Origin: Arthrobacter sp. E3
GTDB lineage: Bacteria > Actinomycetota > Actinomycetes > Actinomycetales > Micrococcaceae
Assembly: GCF_017353415.1 (NCBI RefSeq)
Contig: NZ_JAFMPX010000004.1
Span: 62,001-126,000, forward strand
Reading direction: 5' to 3'
Length of the DNA stretch: 64,000 bases
Notes under the pieces: generated by a model
What the model was told of the DNA's origin: nothing
Seen by the model: the letters and a program-made list of their open reading frames with translations, nothing else
Database searches by the model: none
Made by a program: the position numbers and the translations under genes
Shown here: in pieces, positions 44,706-54,026 of the stretch
Layout of the letters: each line of letters opens with the position of its first letter
How positions within the stretch are numbered: position 1 is the first letter of the stretch

Positions 44706-45596
44706 TCAGGGGTCCACATACAGGTCCACCATGAGTTCCGCCGTCGGATCCACCGCATAGGCGGCGAAGTCCACCATCCCGCGGGCGCGCAAAAGCTTCT
44801 CGTCGATGATGGTCTGGCCGGTGAGTTCCCTGCTGGGCGTGGTGAGGATTGCGTGTGCGGCGTCTGCCATGATGGTGGCATGCCGCGAGCGCCGGATCAT
44901 CTCCTGCCCACCCAGGAGGTTCGCGACGGCGGCAGTGGCGATCGTGGTGCGCGGCCACAGCGCGTTGGCTGCCACTCCCTGCGCAGCGAACTCCGCCGCA
45001 AAGCCGAGCGTGGCCAGGGTCATGCCGTACTTGGCCAGCGTGTAGGCCGGGTTGGGGCCCAGCCACTTCGGGGCGAGGTTCAGCGGCGGACACAACGAAA
45101 GGATGTGCGGATTGGCAGCTTCCAGCAGGTGCGGAAGTGCGGCTTTGGTGAGCATGAACGTGCCGCGTACATTGACGTCCTGCATGAGGTCATAGCGTTT
45201 TGCGGACACGTTCAACGTCCCGTCAAGGGAGATGACACTGGCGTTGTTGACCACAATGTCTATCCCGCCAAAGGTGTCAACGGCGGATTGCACGGCGGCG
45301 GCGATGGTGTCATCGTCGCGAACATCACCCACCACGGCCAGCACTTTGCCCCCGGCTTCCTCGATGGCCGCTGCGGCAGTGTGGATGGTGCCCTCTAACC
45401 GGGGGTCGGGGGTGTCCGTCTTGGCGACGAGAACCACATTTGCTCCGTCGCGGGCGGCGCGTTCTGCGATGGCCAGGCCAATGCCTCGCGACCCTCCGGA
45501 CATGATGAGGGTTTTCCCGGCCAAGTTGGCCTGGCTGCTCTGGCCACTGGTAGCTGCTGATTTCTCGGATGCGGTGTTCTCTGATGCTTTGTTCAT
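44706..45596 (-). CDS. Short-chain dehydrogenase/reductase, HSDL2-like
   Basis: A 296-residue SDR. The cofactor motif MSGGSRGIGLAIAERAARDGANVV is near residue 32, NNAS near residue 117, and the YTLAK catalytic Tyr-Lys pair near residue 188. The TDTPDPRLEGTIHTAAAAIEEAGG segment after the second strand is typical of HSDL2-type dehydrogenases. The N-terminus carries a 25-residue Ser/Ala-rich tail. GGGAGGGATC precedes the ATG. It is the last gene of the carboxylase block, 89 bases after a hydratase. In Pseudomonas the atu cluster also contains such SDR genes, but here the substrate is unknown. Confidence 0.9.
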   Translation of the reverse strand: MNKASENTASEKSAATSGQSSQANLAGKTLIMSGGSRGIGLAIAERAARDGANVVLVAKTDTPDPRLEGTIHTAAAAIEEAGGKVLAVVGDVRDDDTIAAAVQSAVDTFGGIDIVVNNASVISLDGTLNVSAKRYDLMQDVNVRGTFMLTKAALPHLLEAANPHILSLCPPLNLAPKWLGPNPAYTLAKYGMTLATLGFAAEFAAQGVAANALWPRTTIATAAVANLLGGQEMIRRSRHATIMADAAHAILTTPSRELTGQTIIDEKLLRARGMVDFAAYAVDPTAELMVDLYVDP

Positions 45597-45685
45597 GATC
45601 CCTCCCAGGGGGTCTCGTTTGAGTCGTATAAGGCAATGGCCACTTTGCGTCGGTGGAAACAGCCCCGGTTCTGCAGGAGCGTCAG

Positions 45686-46486
45686 TTAGTGCCAGGCCGG
45701 GGGGCGCCTTTCTTGGAACGCTTGCATCCCCTCAGCCGCTTCCGCCGTTCCGAAGAGCCGTGTGGAAAGCTCCGTCATTTCCTGCGCACCTGCCTCTAGT
45801 CTGGCCAGCATGGACGCGTTGGCGATCTTCTTGCTTTCGGCCAGTCCTTGCGGGGAGCCGAGGCGGATGGACGCCAACAACGGAGCCAGGGCGTCGCCCA
45901 GGGTCTCCGCCGCGCACGTGATGAGTCCACAGGCTTGTGCCTCGGCCGCCCCAAAGCTCTCCCCCGTGAGGAAGTAGCGGGACACCGAGCGGCTGCTCAT
46001 CCGTTCCCTGGTGGTCAGCGAGATGATGGCCGGGGCCACGCCGATCCGCACCTCCGAGAAGGCAAAACTCGCCACAGTGCTGGCCACCACCATGTCACAC
46101 GCACCCAGGATGCCCAGCCCGCCTGCCCGGGCGGCGCCGTCGACCCTTGCAATGACGGGCACCGGCACCGTCAAGATGGTGTGCAGAATCCGGACCAGGT
46201 CCTGTGCACCAGCCTCCACGCCACCACCGGTCTCCGGCGCGGCGCTCGCCTCGGACAGGTCGGCACCGGCGCAAAACACCTTGCCTGTGTGGCTGAGCAC
46301 TATCCCGCGCACGACGCCGGCCGCGGCCTCCGCGGCGGCCTGCCGCAGGTGCCCCACGAGCTCGGCGACAAGCTGCCGCGACAAGGCGTTGCGGTTGGCT
46401 GGCGAGTCAAGGGTGAGGGTGGCGATACCGTCCTCCACCGCATAGTGCACCAGCTTGCTGGGTTGGGCGTCGTTGCGGGTCTCCAT
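45686..46486 (-). CDS. Enoyl-CoA hydratase, methylglutaconyl-CoA hydratase-like
   Basis: A 266-residue crotonase. Its core reads ARVDGAARAGGLGILGACDMVVA and FAFSEVRIGVAPAIISL, followed by SRYFLTGESFGAAEA. The GG-G pattern in place of GGCE together with SEVRIG.APA.IS is the pattern of LiuC and AtuE, which hydrate methylglutaconyl-CoA or isohexenylglutaconyl-CoA. This fits its place next to a biotin-dependent carboxylase. The ATG lies one base after the stop of the acyl-CoA dehydrogenase gene. No HMG-CoA-lyase-type gene for the following step is in this window. Confidence 0.88.
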   Translation of the reverse strand: METRNDAQPSKLVHYAVEDGIATLTLDSPANRNALSRQLVAELVGHLRQAAAEAAAGVVRGIVLSHTGKVFCAGADLSEASAAPETGGGVEAGAQDLVRILHTILTVPVPVIARVDGAARAGGLGILGACDMVVASTVASFAFSEVRIGVAPAIISLTTRERMSSRSVSRYFLTGESFGAAEAQACGLITCAAETLGDALAPLLASIRLGSPQGLAESKKIANASMLARLEAGAQEMTELSTRLFGTAEAAEGMQAFQERRPPAWH

Positions 46487-46487
46487 G

Positions 46488-47645
46488 TCAGTAACTCTTC
46501 GGCAGGCCAAGGGAGTGCTGGGCCACGAAGTTCAGCACCATTTCGCGGCTGACGGGGGCTACTCTGCCGATGCGGGCAAGACCCAGCATTTGAGCCAGCC
46601 CATATTCCTTGCTCAAACCGTTGCCACCCAGGGATTGAATGGCCGTGTCGAGAGCGTTGATGCTGGCTTCTGCGGCTGAGTACTTGGCCATGTTGGCAGC
46701 CTCCCCTGCGGCCTTGTCCTCCCCTGCGTCGTAGAGAGCCGCTGCGTGCAGCATCATGAGCCGGCTCAGTTCCACTTCAATGTGGCTCTTGGCCAGCGGG
46801 TGGGAAATACCCTGATGCGCGCCAATGGGCTGGCCCCACACGGAACGTTCCTTCACATATTCGGCGGCTATGTTGATGGCGTAGCGTCCCGTGCCAACAG
46901 CAATCGCCGCGGTCATGATGCGCTCGGGGTTCAGCCCCGCAAACAAGGCTTCCAGGGGCGCGTCCGCCCCTCCCACCAGAGCTTCGGCGGGTAGGCGCAC
47001 ATCGTCAAGGAAAAGCAGGTACTGCTTTTCACTCTCGATGATGTCCATGTCTACTTCCCGGTATTCGAAGCCGGGTGTTTCCCGCGGCAACACAAACATG
47101 GCCGGGCGCAGACGGCCGCTGCGTTCATCCACAGTGCGCGCCACGATGAGCACGTAGTCGGCGTTATTCACGCCGGTCACATACACCTTGCGTCCGTTTA
47201 GCACCCAATCATCCCCGTCGCGGCGGGCCACAGTGGAGATGTTGTGGGTGTTGGAGCCGGCATCGGGCTCGGTGATGCCGAAGGCCATGACTATGGAGCC
47301 GTCGGCAAAACCTGGCAGCCAGCGCTGCTTTTGTTCGTCCGTGCCGTACTTGGCGATGACGGTGCCGCAGATGGCCGGGGAGACCACCATCATGATCAGC
47401 GAGGCACCCAGGGTCGAGGCTTCCTCCAACACCGCAGCCAGTTCATAGATGCCGCACCCGCCCCCTCCGTATTCTTCGGGCACTGCCACACCCAGAAAGC
47501 CTGCCTCCCCCATCTCCTGCCACAGTTCAGTCATGGATTCACCGGCACGGGCGTGCTTGTTGGCGTATTCAACCCCGTACCGGCCCACAATGTCCCGCAC
47601 AGCGGAACGCAAAGCCTGCTGCTCTTCTGTTTCAACGTGTTTCAT
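46488..47645 (-). CDS. Acyl-CoA dehydrogenase
   Basis: A 385-residue FAD-dependent dehydrogenase. Conserved parts are AFGITEPDAGSNTHNIS near residue 121, NGRKVYVTGVNNADYVLIV near residue 148 and QSLGGNGLSKEYGLAQML near residue 340, ending in a glutamate-containing PVSREMVLN segment. AGAAGGAGCAGCAC precedes the ATG. It sits between the biotin carboxylase gene and the hydratase gene, corresponding to AtuD/LiuA or the mycobacterial FadE12/FadE13 position. The likely substrate is a branched acyl-CoA that is then carboxylated. Electrons would go to EtfAB. Confidence 0.92.
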   Translation of the reverse strand: MKHVETEEQQALRSAVRDIVGRYGVEYANKHARAGESMTELWQEMGEAGFLGVAVPEEYGGGGCGIYELAAVLEEASTLGASLIMMVVSPAICGTVIAKYGTDEQKQRWLPGFADGSIVMAFGITEPDAGSNTHNISTVARRDGDDWVLNGRKVYVTGVNNADYVLIVARTVDERSGRLRPAMFVLPRETPGFEYREVDMDIIESEKQYLLFLDDVRLPAEALVGGADAPLEALFAGLNPERIMTAAIAVGTGRYAINIAAEYVKERSVWGQPIGAHQGISHPLAKSHIEVELSRLMMLHAAALYDAGEDKAAGEAANMAKYSAAEASINALDTAIQSLGGNGLSKEYGLAQMLGLARIGRVAPVSREMVLNFVAQHSLGLPKSY

Positions 47646-47702
47646 GTGCTGCTCCTTCTTGAATCATTCCGAAAGTTCTTGAAAGTACTACAAATTTCAT
47701 GG

Positions 47703-49727
47703 CTATTCGTTGGTGTCTTCCACCACGGCCAGCACGGTGCCCACATTCACTGTGGCGCCCACAGCAACAAGCAGTTCCACAACAGTTCCGTCGGCAGATG
47801 CGCTAATGGTGTGCAGCATCTTCATGGCTTCCAGCACCAGCAGCGGCTGCCCGGCGGTGACGAGATCCCCGGCGGCAACGTGCACCACCACGACAGCCCC
47901 TGGCATGGGCGCCGTCAGAGAGCCGTCCGGCACTGCCAAGCTGGGGTCGGGGAAGCGCACCACCTCGGCAAACGTGACGGCACCGCCATCGCTGTCGACT
48001 TCAAGGACAGTCCCTGTCGCCGTGTCATGGTGCGCCACCGTCCACGTGCGGACCAACCCATCAACATCCAGACTGACCACTGCCGGATCCAGATGGACGA
48101 CGACGACCCCCGCAAAACCTTCCGCCTGCAGTCCCGCCCGGGTCAGGGCATAGCTGATCTCGTGGTCGCCCGCAGGGCCCGCAAGCGTTGCGCGTTGGGG
48201 CAGGGAGCGCAGGTTCCGCCACCCGCCGGGCAGCCCACCCAACACCGCGGCTTGTTGCCGGCGCAGGGCGGCTCCGGCCAAGGCTGCGGCAAGGGCGGCA
48301 AGGCGCTCTTCCTGTGGTCCGGCAACGGGGGCGGCCAGCGTGTCAAGCCCGTGCGTGGCCAGGAACGAGGTGTCCGTCTCTCCCGCCAAAAAGGCGCTGT
48401 GACGCAAAATGTTGACCAGCAGGTCTCGGTTGGAACGCACTCCGTGAATGCGTGCCCGCACCAGCGCCCGGGACAGCAGCCGTGCCGCCTCGGTGCGGGT
48501 GGGGGCCCAGGCAATGACTTTGGCCAGCATGGGGTCGTAGTGAATGGACACGGCGGAGCCAGCCTCCACAGCGGAATCCAGGCGCAGGCCGCGCTCGCGG
48601 ACGGGCAGGGCAAAGGCCGCTGCTAAGCCGTCAAAGTCAAAGGCCCGCACCATGCCTGTCTGCGGCGCCCACTCGGCGGCCGGGTCCTCCGCATATAGCC
48701 GGACCTCAATGGCAGCCCCATGCGGGGCGGGTGCCAGCCCGTCCCGTTCAGCACCGCCCGGGACGCAGTCGGCGAGCGCAGCACCTGCGGCCACGTCCAG
48801 TTGCAGGGCCACCAGGTCAAGGCCGGTGGTGCATTCGGTGACAGGGTGTTCCACCTGCAGGCGCGTGTTCATTTCCAGGAAGTAGAAGCGGCCCGACTCA
48901 TCGGCCAGGAACTCCACGGTACCGGCGCCCACATAGTTCACGGCCTTCGCTGCGGCCACGGCTGCGGCAAACAGTTTTTCACGCATGCCGGGCGTGCGTT
49001 CCACGAGCGGAGAGGGTGCCTCCTCCACGACCTTTTGGTGCCGGCGCTGAATGGAGCATTCACGCTCCCCCACCGCCCACACCGTGCCGTACGTGTCTGC
49101 CATGAGCTGGACCTCAACGTGATGGCCTGCCTCCAAGTAGGGTTCGCAAAACACGGTGTCGTCGCCAAAGGCGCTCGCCGCTTCAGCGCGGGCGGTGGCC
49201 AATTCCGCTGGCAGATCCGCCACGGCCCGCACTATGCGCATGCCGCGCCCCCCGCCGCCGGCCGAGGCCTTGATGAGAACAGGAAGCTGTGCCTCCCTCA
49301 CGGTGGCGGGGTCAAGCTTCGTCAGGACAGGCACACCACCGGCGGCCACCAGTGATTTCGACTCGATTTTCGAGCCCATGGCGTCCATGGCTTCCGGGGA
49401 CGGGCCAATCCAGAGCAGCCCGGCCTCCTCCACGGCACGGGCAAAGCCACCGTTCTCCGACAGGAAACCGTAGCCCGGGTGGATGGCGTCAGCCCCCGCA
49501 CGGAGGGCGGCTGCAATGATCAAGTCCCCGCGCAGGTACGTTTGCGCTGCACTGCTGCCCGGCAGGTGCACCGCGGTGTCCGCTTCAGCCACGAAGGGGG
49601 CTCCGGCGTCGGGCGTGGAATACACGGCTACCGTGTCAATGCCGCGCTCGCGGCAGCTGTGGAACACGCGCCGCGCAATTTCACCGCGGTTGGCCACAAG
49701 GACCTTGTGAATGGTGGTTGGTGCCAT
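47703..49727 (-). CDS. Biotin-dependent acyl-CoA carboxylase, alpha subunit (BC-BCCP)
   Basis: A 674-residue protein with biotin carboxylase and carrier domains. It starts HKVLVANRGEIARRVFHSC. The ATP-grasp glycine loop ASAGGGGRGMRIV is near residue 160, EMNTRLQVEHPVTE near residue 285 and the biotinylation motif LEAMKML near residue 632. The ATG at 49727 has AAGGA 8 bases upstream, although the frame is open much further upstream inside the neighbouring gene. It lies 16 bases after the carboxyltransferase gene. It resembles methylcrotonyl/geranyl-CoA carboxylase alpha (LiuD, AtuF, mycobacterial AccA2); the substrate is not determined. Confidence 0.94.
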   Translation of the reverse strand: MAPTTIHKVLVANRGEIARRVFHSCRERGIDTVAVYSTPDAGAPFVAEADTAVHLPGSSAAQTYLRGDLIIAAALRAGADAIHPGYGFLSENGGFARAVEEAGLLWIGPSPEAMDAMGSKIESKSLVAAGGVPVLTKLDPATVREAQLPVLIKASAGGGGRGMRIVRAVADLPAELATARAEAASAFGDDTVFCEPYLEAGHHVEVQLMADTYGTVWAVGERECSIQRRHQKVVEEAPSPLVERTPGMREKLFAAAVAAAKAVNYVGAGTVEFLADESGRFYFLEMNTRLQVEHPVTECTTGLDLVALQLDVAAGAALADCVPGGAERDGLAPAPHGAAIEVRLYAEDPAAEWAPQTGMVRAFDFDGLAAAFALPVRERGLRLDSAVEAGSAVSIHYDPMLAKVIAWAPTRTEAARLLSRALVRARIHGVRSNRDLLVNILRHSAFLAGETDTSFLATHGLDTLAAPVAGPQEERLAALAAALAGAALRRQQAAVLGGLPGGWRNLRSLPQRATLAGPAGDHEISYALTRAGLQAEGFAGVVVVHLDPAVVSLDVDGLVRTWTVAHHDTATGTVLEVDSDGGAVTFAEVVRFPDPSLAVPDGSLTAPMPGAVVVVHVAAGDLVTAGQPLLVLEAMKMLHTISASADGTVVELLVAVGATVNVGTVLAVVEDTNE

Positions 49728-49743
49728 GAGTGTCATCCTTGGC

Positions 49744-51339
49744 TCACATCCGGAAGACGCCGAAGCCCTCGGCGCCCTTGATGGGGGTGGTGGCGATGGC
49801 CGAAAGTGCCAAGCCCAAAACAGTGCGGGTGTCGCGGGGGTCGATGATGCCGTCGTCGTACAACTTGCCGGAGAGGAAGGTCGGCAAGGACTCCGCCTCG
49901 ATCTGCCCCTCGATGGCGGCCCGCATGGTGGCGTCGGCAGCCTCGTCAAATTCGCGCCCCGCGGCAGCTGCAGCGGCGCGGCCCACGATTGACATGACGC
50001 CTGCCAGTTGCGCGGCGCCCATGACGGAGGACCGAGCCGAGGGCCAGGCGAACAGGAAGCGCGGGTCGAAGGCACGTCCGCACATACCGTAGTGGCTCGC
50101 CCCGAAGGAAGCACCCATCAGGACCGAGAGGTGCGGGACGGTGGAGTTGGAGACGGCATTGATCATCATGGACCCGTGCTTGATGATGCCTGCCTGCTCA
50201 TATTCCTTACCCACCATGTAACCGGTGGTGTTGTGCAGGAACAGCAGCGGGGTGTTCGCAGAATTGGCCAATTGGATGAACTGGGCGGCTTTTTGGGATT
50301 CGGCGGAGAACAGCACACCACGTGCGTTCGCCAGGATGCCCACGGGGTAGCCGTGGATTCTGGCCCAGCCGGTGACAAGGGAGGTGCCGTACAGCGCCTT
50401 GAACTCGTCAAAGTCACTGCCGTCCACCACCCTGGCAATCACTTCGCGTGGGTCAAAGGGCACTTTCAAGTCCCCGGGCACCACTCCCATCAAGTCTTCT
50501 TCAGCCAGCAGCGGCTCCTGGGCGGGAGCCGGCGCGGCCCCTGTCTTGACCCAGTTGAGCCGGGCCACAATCCGGCGTCCAATCCGCAGCGCATCCATTT
50601 CATCCACCGCGTAATAGCCGGCCAGGCCGGAGATGCGTGCGTGCATGTCGGCACCGCCGAGGGATTCATCATCGGAGATCTCCCCGGTAGCCATTTTGAC
50701 CAGTGGGGGCCCGGCCAGGAAAACCTTGGAGCGTTCCTTGATCATGACCACGTGGTCGCTCATGCCGGGCACGTAGGCTCTTCCGGCCGTCGAATTGCCA
50801 AACACCAGCGCAATGGTGGGAATGCCCGCGGCGGACAGCCGGGTCAAGTCGCGGAAGAGCTTCCCGCCAGGGATGAAGATTTCGCTCTGCGTGGGCAGGT
50901 CAGCACCGCCCGATTCCACGAGGGAGATCACCGGCAGCCGGTTTTCCCGGGCGATGTCCAGTGCCCGGAAGATCTTCTTCGTGGTGTACGGGTTGGAGGT
51001 GCCGCCCTTCACCGTCGGTTCGTGGGCGACGATCATGCACTCCACGCCCTCCACCACACCAATGCCCGTCACCACGCTGGCACCGACATGGAACGCAGTG
51101 CCCCATGCGGCAAGGGGCGATAGCTCGAGGAACGGCGCATCCCTGTCAAGGAGCATTTCCACCCGCTCCCGGGCCAGCATCTTGCCCCGCTTGCGGTGAC
51201 GGGCCACGGCTTTCTCCCCGCCACTTTCCAGGACTTTGGCGTAGTCCCCGTCAAGGCCGGCCAGCTTCTGCGCCATGGCTACCGCATTGCTGGTGAATTC
51301 GGGGCTCAACGGGTCAATCATGCTGTGTAGAACGCTCAC
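49744..51339 (-). CDS. Acyl-CoA carboxylase, carboxyltransferase (beta) subunit
   Basis: Transfers CO2 from carboxybiotin to an acyl-CoA, 531 residues. N- and C-terminal crotonase-like carboxyltransferase domains are clear: RKRGKMLARERVEMLLD near 50, VESGGADLPTQSEIF near 142, YVPGMSDHVVMIKE near 190, and LLFLHNTTGYMVGKEYEQAGI in the second half. Two usually glycine positions differ: STAGGAY reads STAGRAY (near 185, rare AGA codon) and FLGGPP reads FLAGPP (near 206). GTG start overlaps the AtuA stop (GTGA). Relatives include AtuC, LiuB and mycobacterial AccD2. The substitutions may affect activity. Confidence 0.93.
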   Translation of the reverse strand: MSVLHSMIDPLSPEFTSNAVAMAQKLAGLDGDYAKVLESGGEKAVARHRKRGKMLARERVEMLLDRDAPFLELSPLAAWGTAFHVGASVVTGIGVVEGVECMIVAHEPTVKGGTSNPYTTKKIFRALDIARENRLPVISLVESGGADLPTQSEIFIPGGKLFRDLTRLSAAGIPTIALVFGNSTAGRAYVPGMSDHVVMIKERSKVFLAGPPLVKMATGEISDDESLGGADMHARISGLAGYYAVDEMDALRIGRRIVARLNWVKTGAAPAPAQEPLLAEEDLMGVVPGDLKVPFDPREVIARVVDGSDFDEFKALYGTSLVTGWARIHGYPVGILANARGVLFSAESQKAAQFIQLANSANTPLLFLHNTTGYMVGKEYEQAGIIKHGSMMINAVSNSTVPHLSVLMGASFGASHYGMCGRAFDPRFLFAWPSARSSVMGAAQLAGVMSIVGRAAAAAAGREFDEAADATMRAAIEGQIEAESLPTFLSGKLYDDGIIDPRDTRTVLGLALSAIATTPIKGAEGFGVFRM

Positions 51340-53054
51340 AGGAATTCCTCCGGAATCTCAAGATGGCGGGCACGGAGCCACTCACCCAGGGCCTTGCCCT
51401 GCGCGTCAAAACGGGCGTTGGATGCCACACCCTCACCCAACAGGCCATGGATAACAAAGTTGACGGCGTGCAGCTTCGGGAAGACATGCCGTTCCACGTC
51501 CAGCGCCCTAGTCTCCGGCAGCAACTCCTTAATTTTTCCCACCGTCAAGGTGTTGGCGAGCCACGGCCAGGCTCGCGCGTTGTCCACCCACACACCCACA
51601 TTCGCGTCGCCTCCCTTGTCCCCGCTACGAGCCGCCGCAATGTGCCCCAGCGGGGCACGTCTCGCAGCGCCTGCCTCCGTTCCTGGTGCAGGGAACGCAG
51701 GCAGTTCAGGCTCCTCAACTGCGGCCAGTGCGACGGCGGCGGCAACCGTTCCAGCCAACGGTGGCAGTGGGATTTCGCTGCCGTCTGGCCGCACCACGAT
51801 GTGTGGAACCTCGGCCGCGTTTACCCATCCGGGTGTGTAGACTCCGTAGGGAACTGCGTCCCCGGGCGGGGCAGTGAGGTGGAAGCCGGGGTAGCTGGCC
51901 AGGCCAATCTGCACGGCAGCGTTGGAGAAGGCACGGCCGACCAGCTTGGAGTCCTGGCCGCGGGCCACGCAGTGCAGCAGCGCGCTGGCTTCCTCACAGC
52001 GCTCGGAGTCGGGGTGGTCGGTGCGGGCCAGGGTCCAGGTGGTCCCTTCGGGCACGGTGTTTTCGAGCTGGGATTGGACCAAGGAGGCCTTTTTCTCAAT
52101 GTCCAGCCCTGTCAGCACGAACGTGACCTCATTGCGGAAACCCCCCAGCTCGTTGATGGACACCTTGAGCGTGTCCGGTGGGGCTTCTCCCCGCACACCG
52201 CTCAGGCGCACCCTGTCGGGGCCATCTTCGGCAATGTCAATGGAGTCCAGGCGCAGCACGGCGTCGGGACCGGCATAGCGGGCCCCGGTTATTTCATAGA
52301 CCAACTGCGCAGTGACAGTGCCGCAGGTGACAGCGCCCGAGGTCCCGGGGTGTTTGGTGATGACGCTGGAGCCGTCGGCGGAGATCTCAGCGATGGGGAA
52401 GCCGGGGCGGTGCATGTCCGCCAAGCGATCGAAGAACGCGTAGTTCCCTCCGGTTGCCTGTGTCCCGCATTCGATGACGTGCCCGGCGGCCATGGCACCG
52501 GCAATCTTGTCCCAATCAGTGCGCTGCCAGCCGAAGTGCCAGGCTGCTGGGCCGACCACCAGCGAGGCATCGCTCACCCGGCCCGTCACCACGACGTCGG
52601 CACCGGCATCCAGTGCCGCTGCTATGCCCCAGCCGCCCAGGTAGGCGTTAGCGGACAGTGGCTTTTCTGCCGATGTGCCAAAGCCCAGCTCCTGAGCCCG
52701 CTCCAAGAGGTCGTCACCGTAAACATGCGCGATTTTGGCATCCACGCCCAGTGTTTCTGCCAGTTCGCGCAACTTCGCAGCCAAGCCGGCAGGATTCAAC
52801 CCTCCGGCGTTGACAACAATCCGCACACCTTTCTCCAGTGCCAGCGCCAGGCTCTGGCGCATCTCTGCCAGGAACGTCTTGGCGTAGCCAGTGGTGGGGT
52901 CCTTGGCGCGGTCACGCGCCAGGATGAGCATTGTCAGCTCGGCCAGGTAGTCGCCGGTGATGACATCTACCGGGCCGCCATCCAGCATTTCCCTAAAGGC
53001 CCCGGCCCGGTCCCCGTAAAACCCTGAGGCATTGGCAACGCGCAGCACGCTCAT
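51336..53054 (-). CDS. AtuA-like protein (DUF1446, acyclic terpene utilisation family)
   Basis: A 572-residue protein of the AtuA/DUF1446 family, with conserved LRVANASGFYGDRAGAFREML at the start, GLNPAGLAAKL near residue 88, ANAYLGGWGIAAALDAGADVVVTGRVSDASL near 135 and a C-terminal AtuA-like ferredoxin-fold part with AARSGDKGGDANVGVW near 475. AtuA is needed for citronellol/geraniol growth in Pseudomonas, but its reaction is not known. It overlaps the DinB-fold gene before it and the carboxyltransferase gene after it by 4 bases each. This linkage is the strongest hint that the carboxylase acts on a branched or isoprenoid acyl-CoA. Confidence 0.9.
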   Translation of the reverse strand: MSVLRVANASGFYGDRAGAFREMLDGGPVDVITGDYLAELTMLILARDRAKDPTTGYAKTFLAEMRQSLALALEKGVRIVVNAGGLNPAGLAAKLRELAETLGVDAKIAHVYGDDLLERAQELGFGTSAEKPLSANAYLGGWGIAAALDAGADVVVTGRVSDASLVVGPAAWHFGWQRTDWDKIAGAMAAGHVIECGTQATGGNYAFFDRLADMHRPGFPIAEISADGSSVITKHPGTSGAVTCGTVTAQLVYEITGARYAGPDAVLRLDSIDIAEDGPDRVRLSGVRGEAPPDTLKVSINELGGFRNEVTFVLTGLDIEKKASLVQSQLENTVPEGTTWTLARTDHPDSERCEEASALLHCVARGQDSKLVGRAFSNAAVQIGLASYPGFHLTAPPGDAVPYGVYTPGWVNAAEVPHIVVRPDGSEIPLPPLAGTVAAAVALAAVEEPELPAFPAPGTEAGAARRAPLGHIAAARSGDKGGDANVGVWVDNARAWPWLANTLTVGKIKELLPETRALDVERHVFPKLHAVNFVIHGLLGEGVASNARFDAQGKALGEWLRARHLEIPEEFL

Positions 53055-53926
53055 GAAGCGGCCTCCGCGGGCTTGGCTGCGCCGCGCTGGGCCTCACCCT
53101 GGAATTCTTCGCCCTCGGCTCCCTGACTCTGCCGTCCCTTGCTTTGCCGTCCCTGCCCGGGAGGGCCGGCAAAGGCTTGGACAATGTCCAGCCATTTGTC
53201 CGCGTTGGGTCCATCAGCTGAGACGGCCAGGTCGTCGCGGTGGCGGCGCTGAGTGGCCAAGAGGCAGAAATCCTTGGCCGTTCCGTACACGCTGTCCACC
53301 GCATCCGGCGGCCCCCACACCCAAAGTTCACCCGAAGGGCTTTGCAGTTCCACCCGAAATTCATCCGCCGGAGATGCCAGTCGGTTCAACGCGAAGGCAT
53401 AGTTCCTTGCCCGCACGGCAAGATGTGCAACGTGACGCAGCCTGTCAGTGGCTGGGCGGCCAACCCCCAGGGCATCAACAATGTCCTGGCCGTGAGCCCA
53501 TGTTTCCATGATGCGCGCCGTCGCCATGGACGTGGCGCTCATGGGCGGCCCAAACCAAGGCAGCTTGGCACCCGGGGTGAGCTGGCGCAGGGACGCAGCC
53601 ATCCGGCGTCGTCCGCTTCTCCACTGCGCCAGCAGTTGATCCGGGGGCAGTGCGGCAAGCTGCTCAGCGGCCGAGTCGATCGTGATAGCTCCGGAACGCA
53701 GGTCCTGCCCGACTGCGGAAAAGGCCGCAGCATCTCCGCGGGCAGCGGCTGCGGCATCAATGACAACGCCGTCGGTCCACGCCAAGTGCCCCAGCTGGTA
53801 GCCCATGCTCCAGCCAGGAGCGGGAGTGGGGAGCGACCAGGACTTGGCCGGCAATGCCGTCAGGATGGCATCCAGCGCAGCAGATTCCGCTTCAAGATCG
53901 GTCAAGACATCCACTAGATCCGCCAT
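53051..53926 (-). CDS. TIGR03084-type DinB/mycothiol-family protein
   Basis: A 291-residue protein of the mycothiol-dependent (MDMPI_N) superfamily. TPAPGWSMGYQLGHLAWTDG near residue 34 carries the metal-site histidine, and IMETWAHGQDIVDALG near residue 138 the second conserved histidine region. The C-terminus is an Arg/Gln/Gly-rich low-complexity tail. AAGGAGTGCCTTCA precedes the ATG at 53926, which is preferred over upstream in-frame starts. It is the first gene of the carboxylase block and overlaps AtuA by 4 bases. Reaction unknown; homologs often sit in acyl-CoA catabolic operons. Confidence 0.84.
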   Translation of the reverse strand: MADLVDVLTDLEAESAALDAILTALPAKSWSLPTPAPGWSMGYQLGHLAWTDGVVIDAAAAARGDAAAFSAVGQDLRSGAITIDSAAEQLAALPPDQLLAQWRSGRRRMAASLRQLTPGAKLPWFGPPMSATSMATARIMETWAHGQDIVDALGVGRPATDRLRHVAHLAVRARNYAFALNRLASPADEFRVELQSPSGELWVWGPPDAVDSVYGTAKDFCLLATQRRHRDDLAVSADGPNADKWLDIVQAFAGPPGQGRQSKGRQSQGAEGEEFQGEAQRGAAKPAEAAS

Positions 53927-54026
53927 TGAAGGCACTCCTTCGTTGCGAGGCTTGGGAGCCCCTTGCCGTTCGAAATACGGGCCAGTAGGAATCTTCCGTA
54001 GCCTCTTCACCAGTATGTGAGGTGAC

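Noticed and set aside
51363-53027. A 554-codon rightward open frame opposite the AtuA gene
   Set aside because: Antisense shadow in high-GC DNA; the opposite strand is a clear family member with 4-base overlaps to its neighbours.
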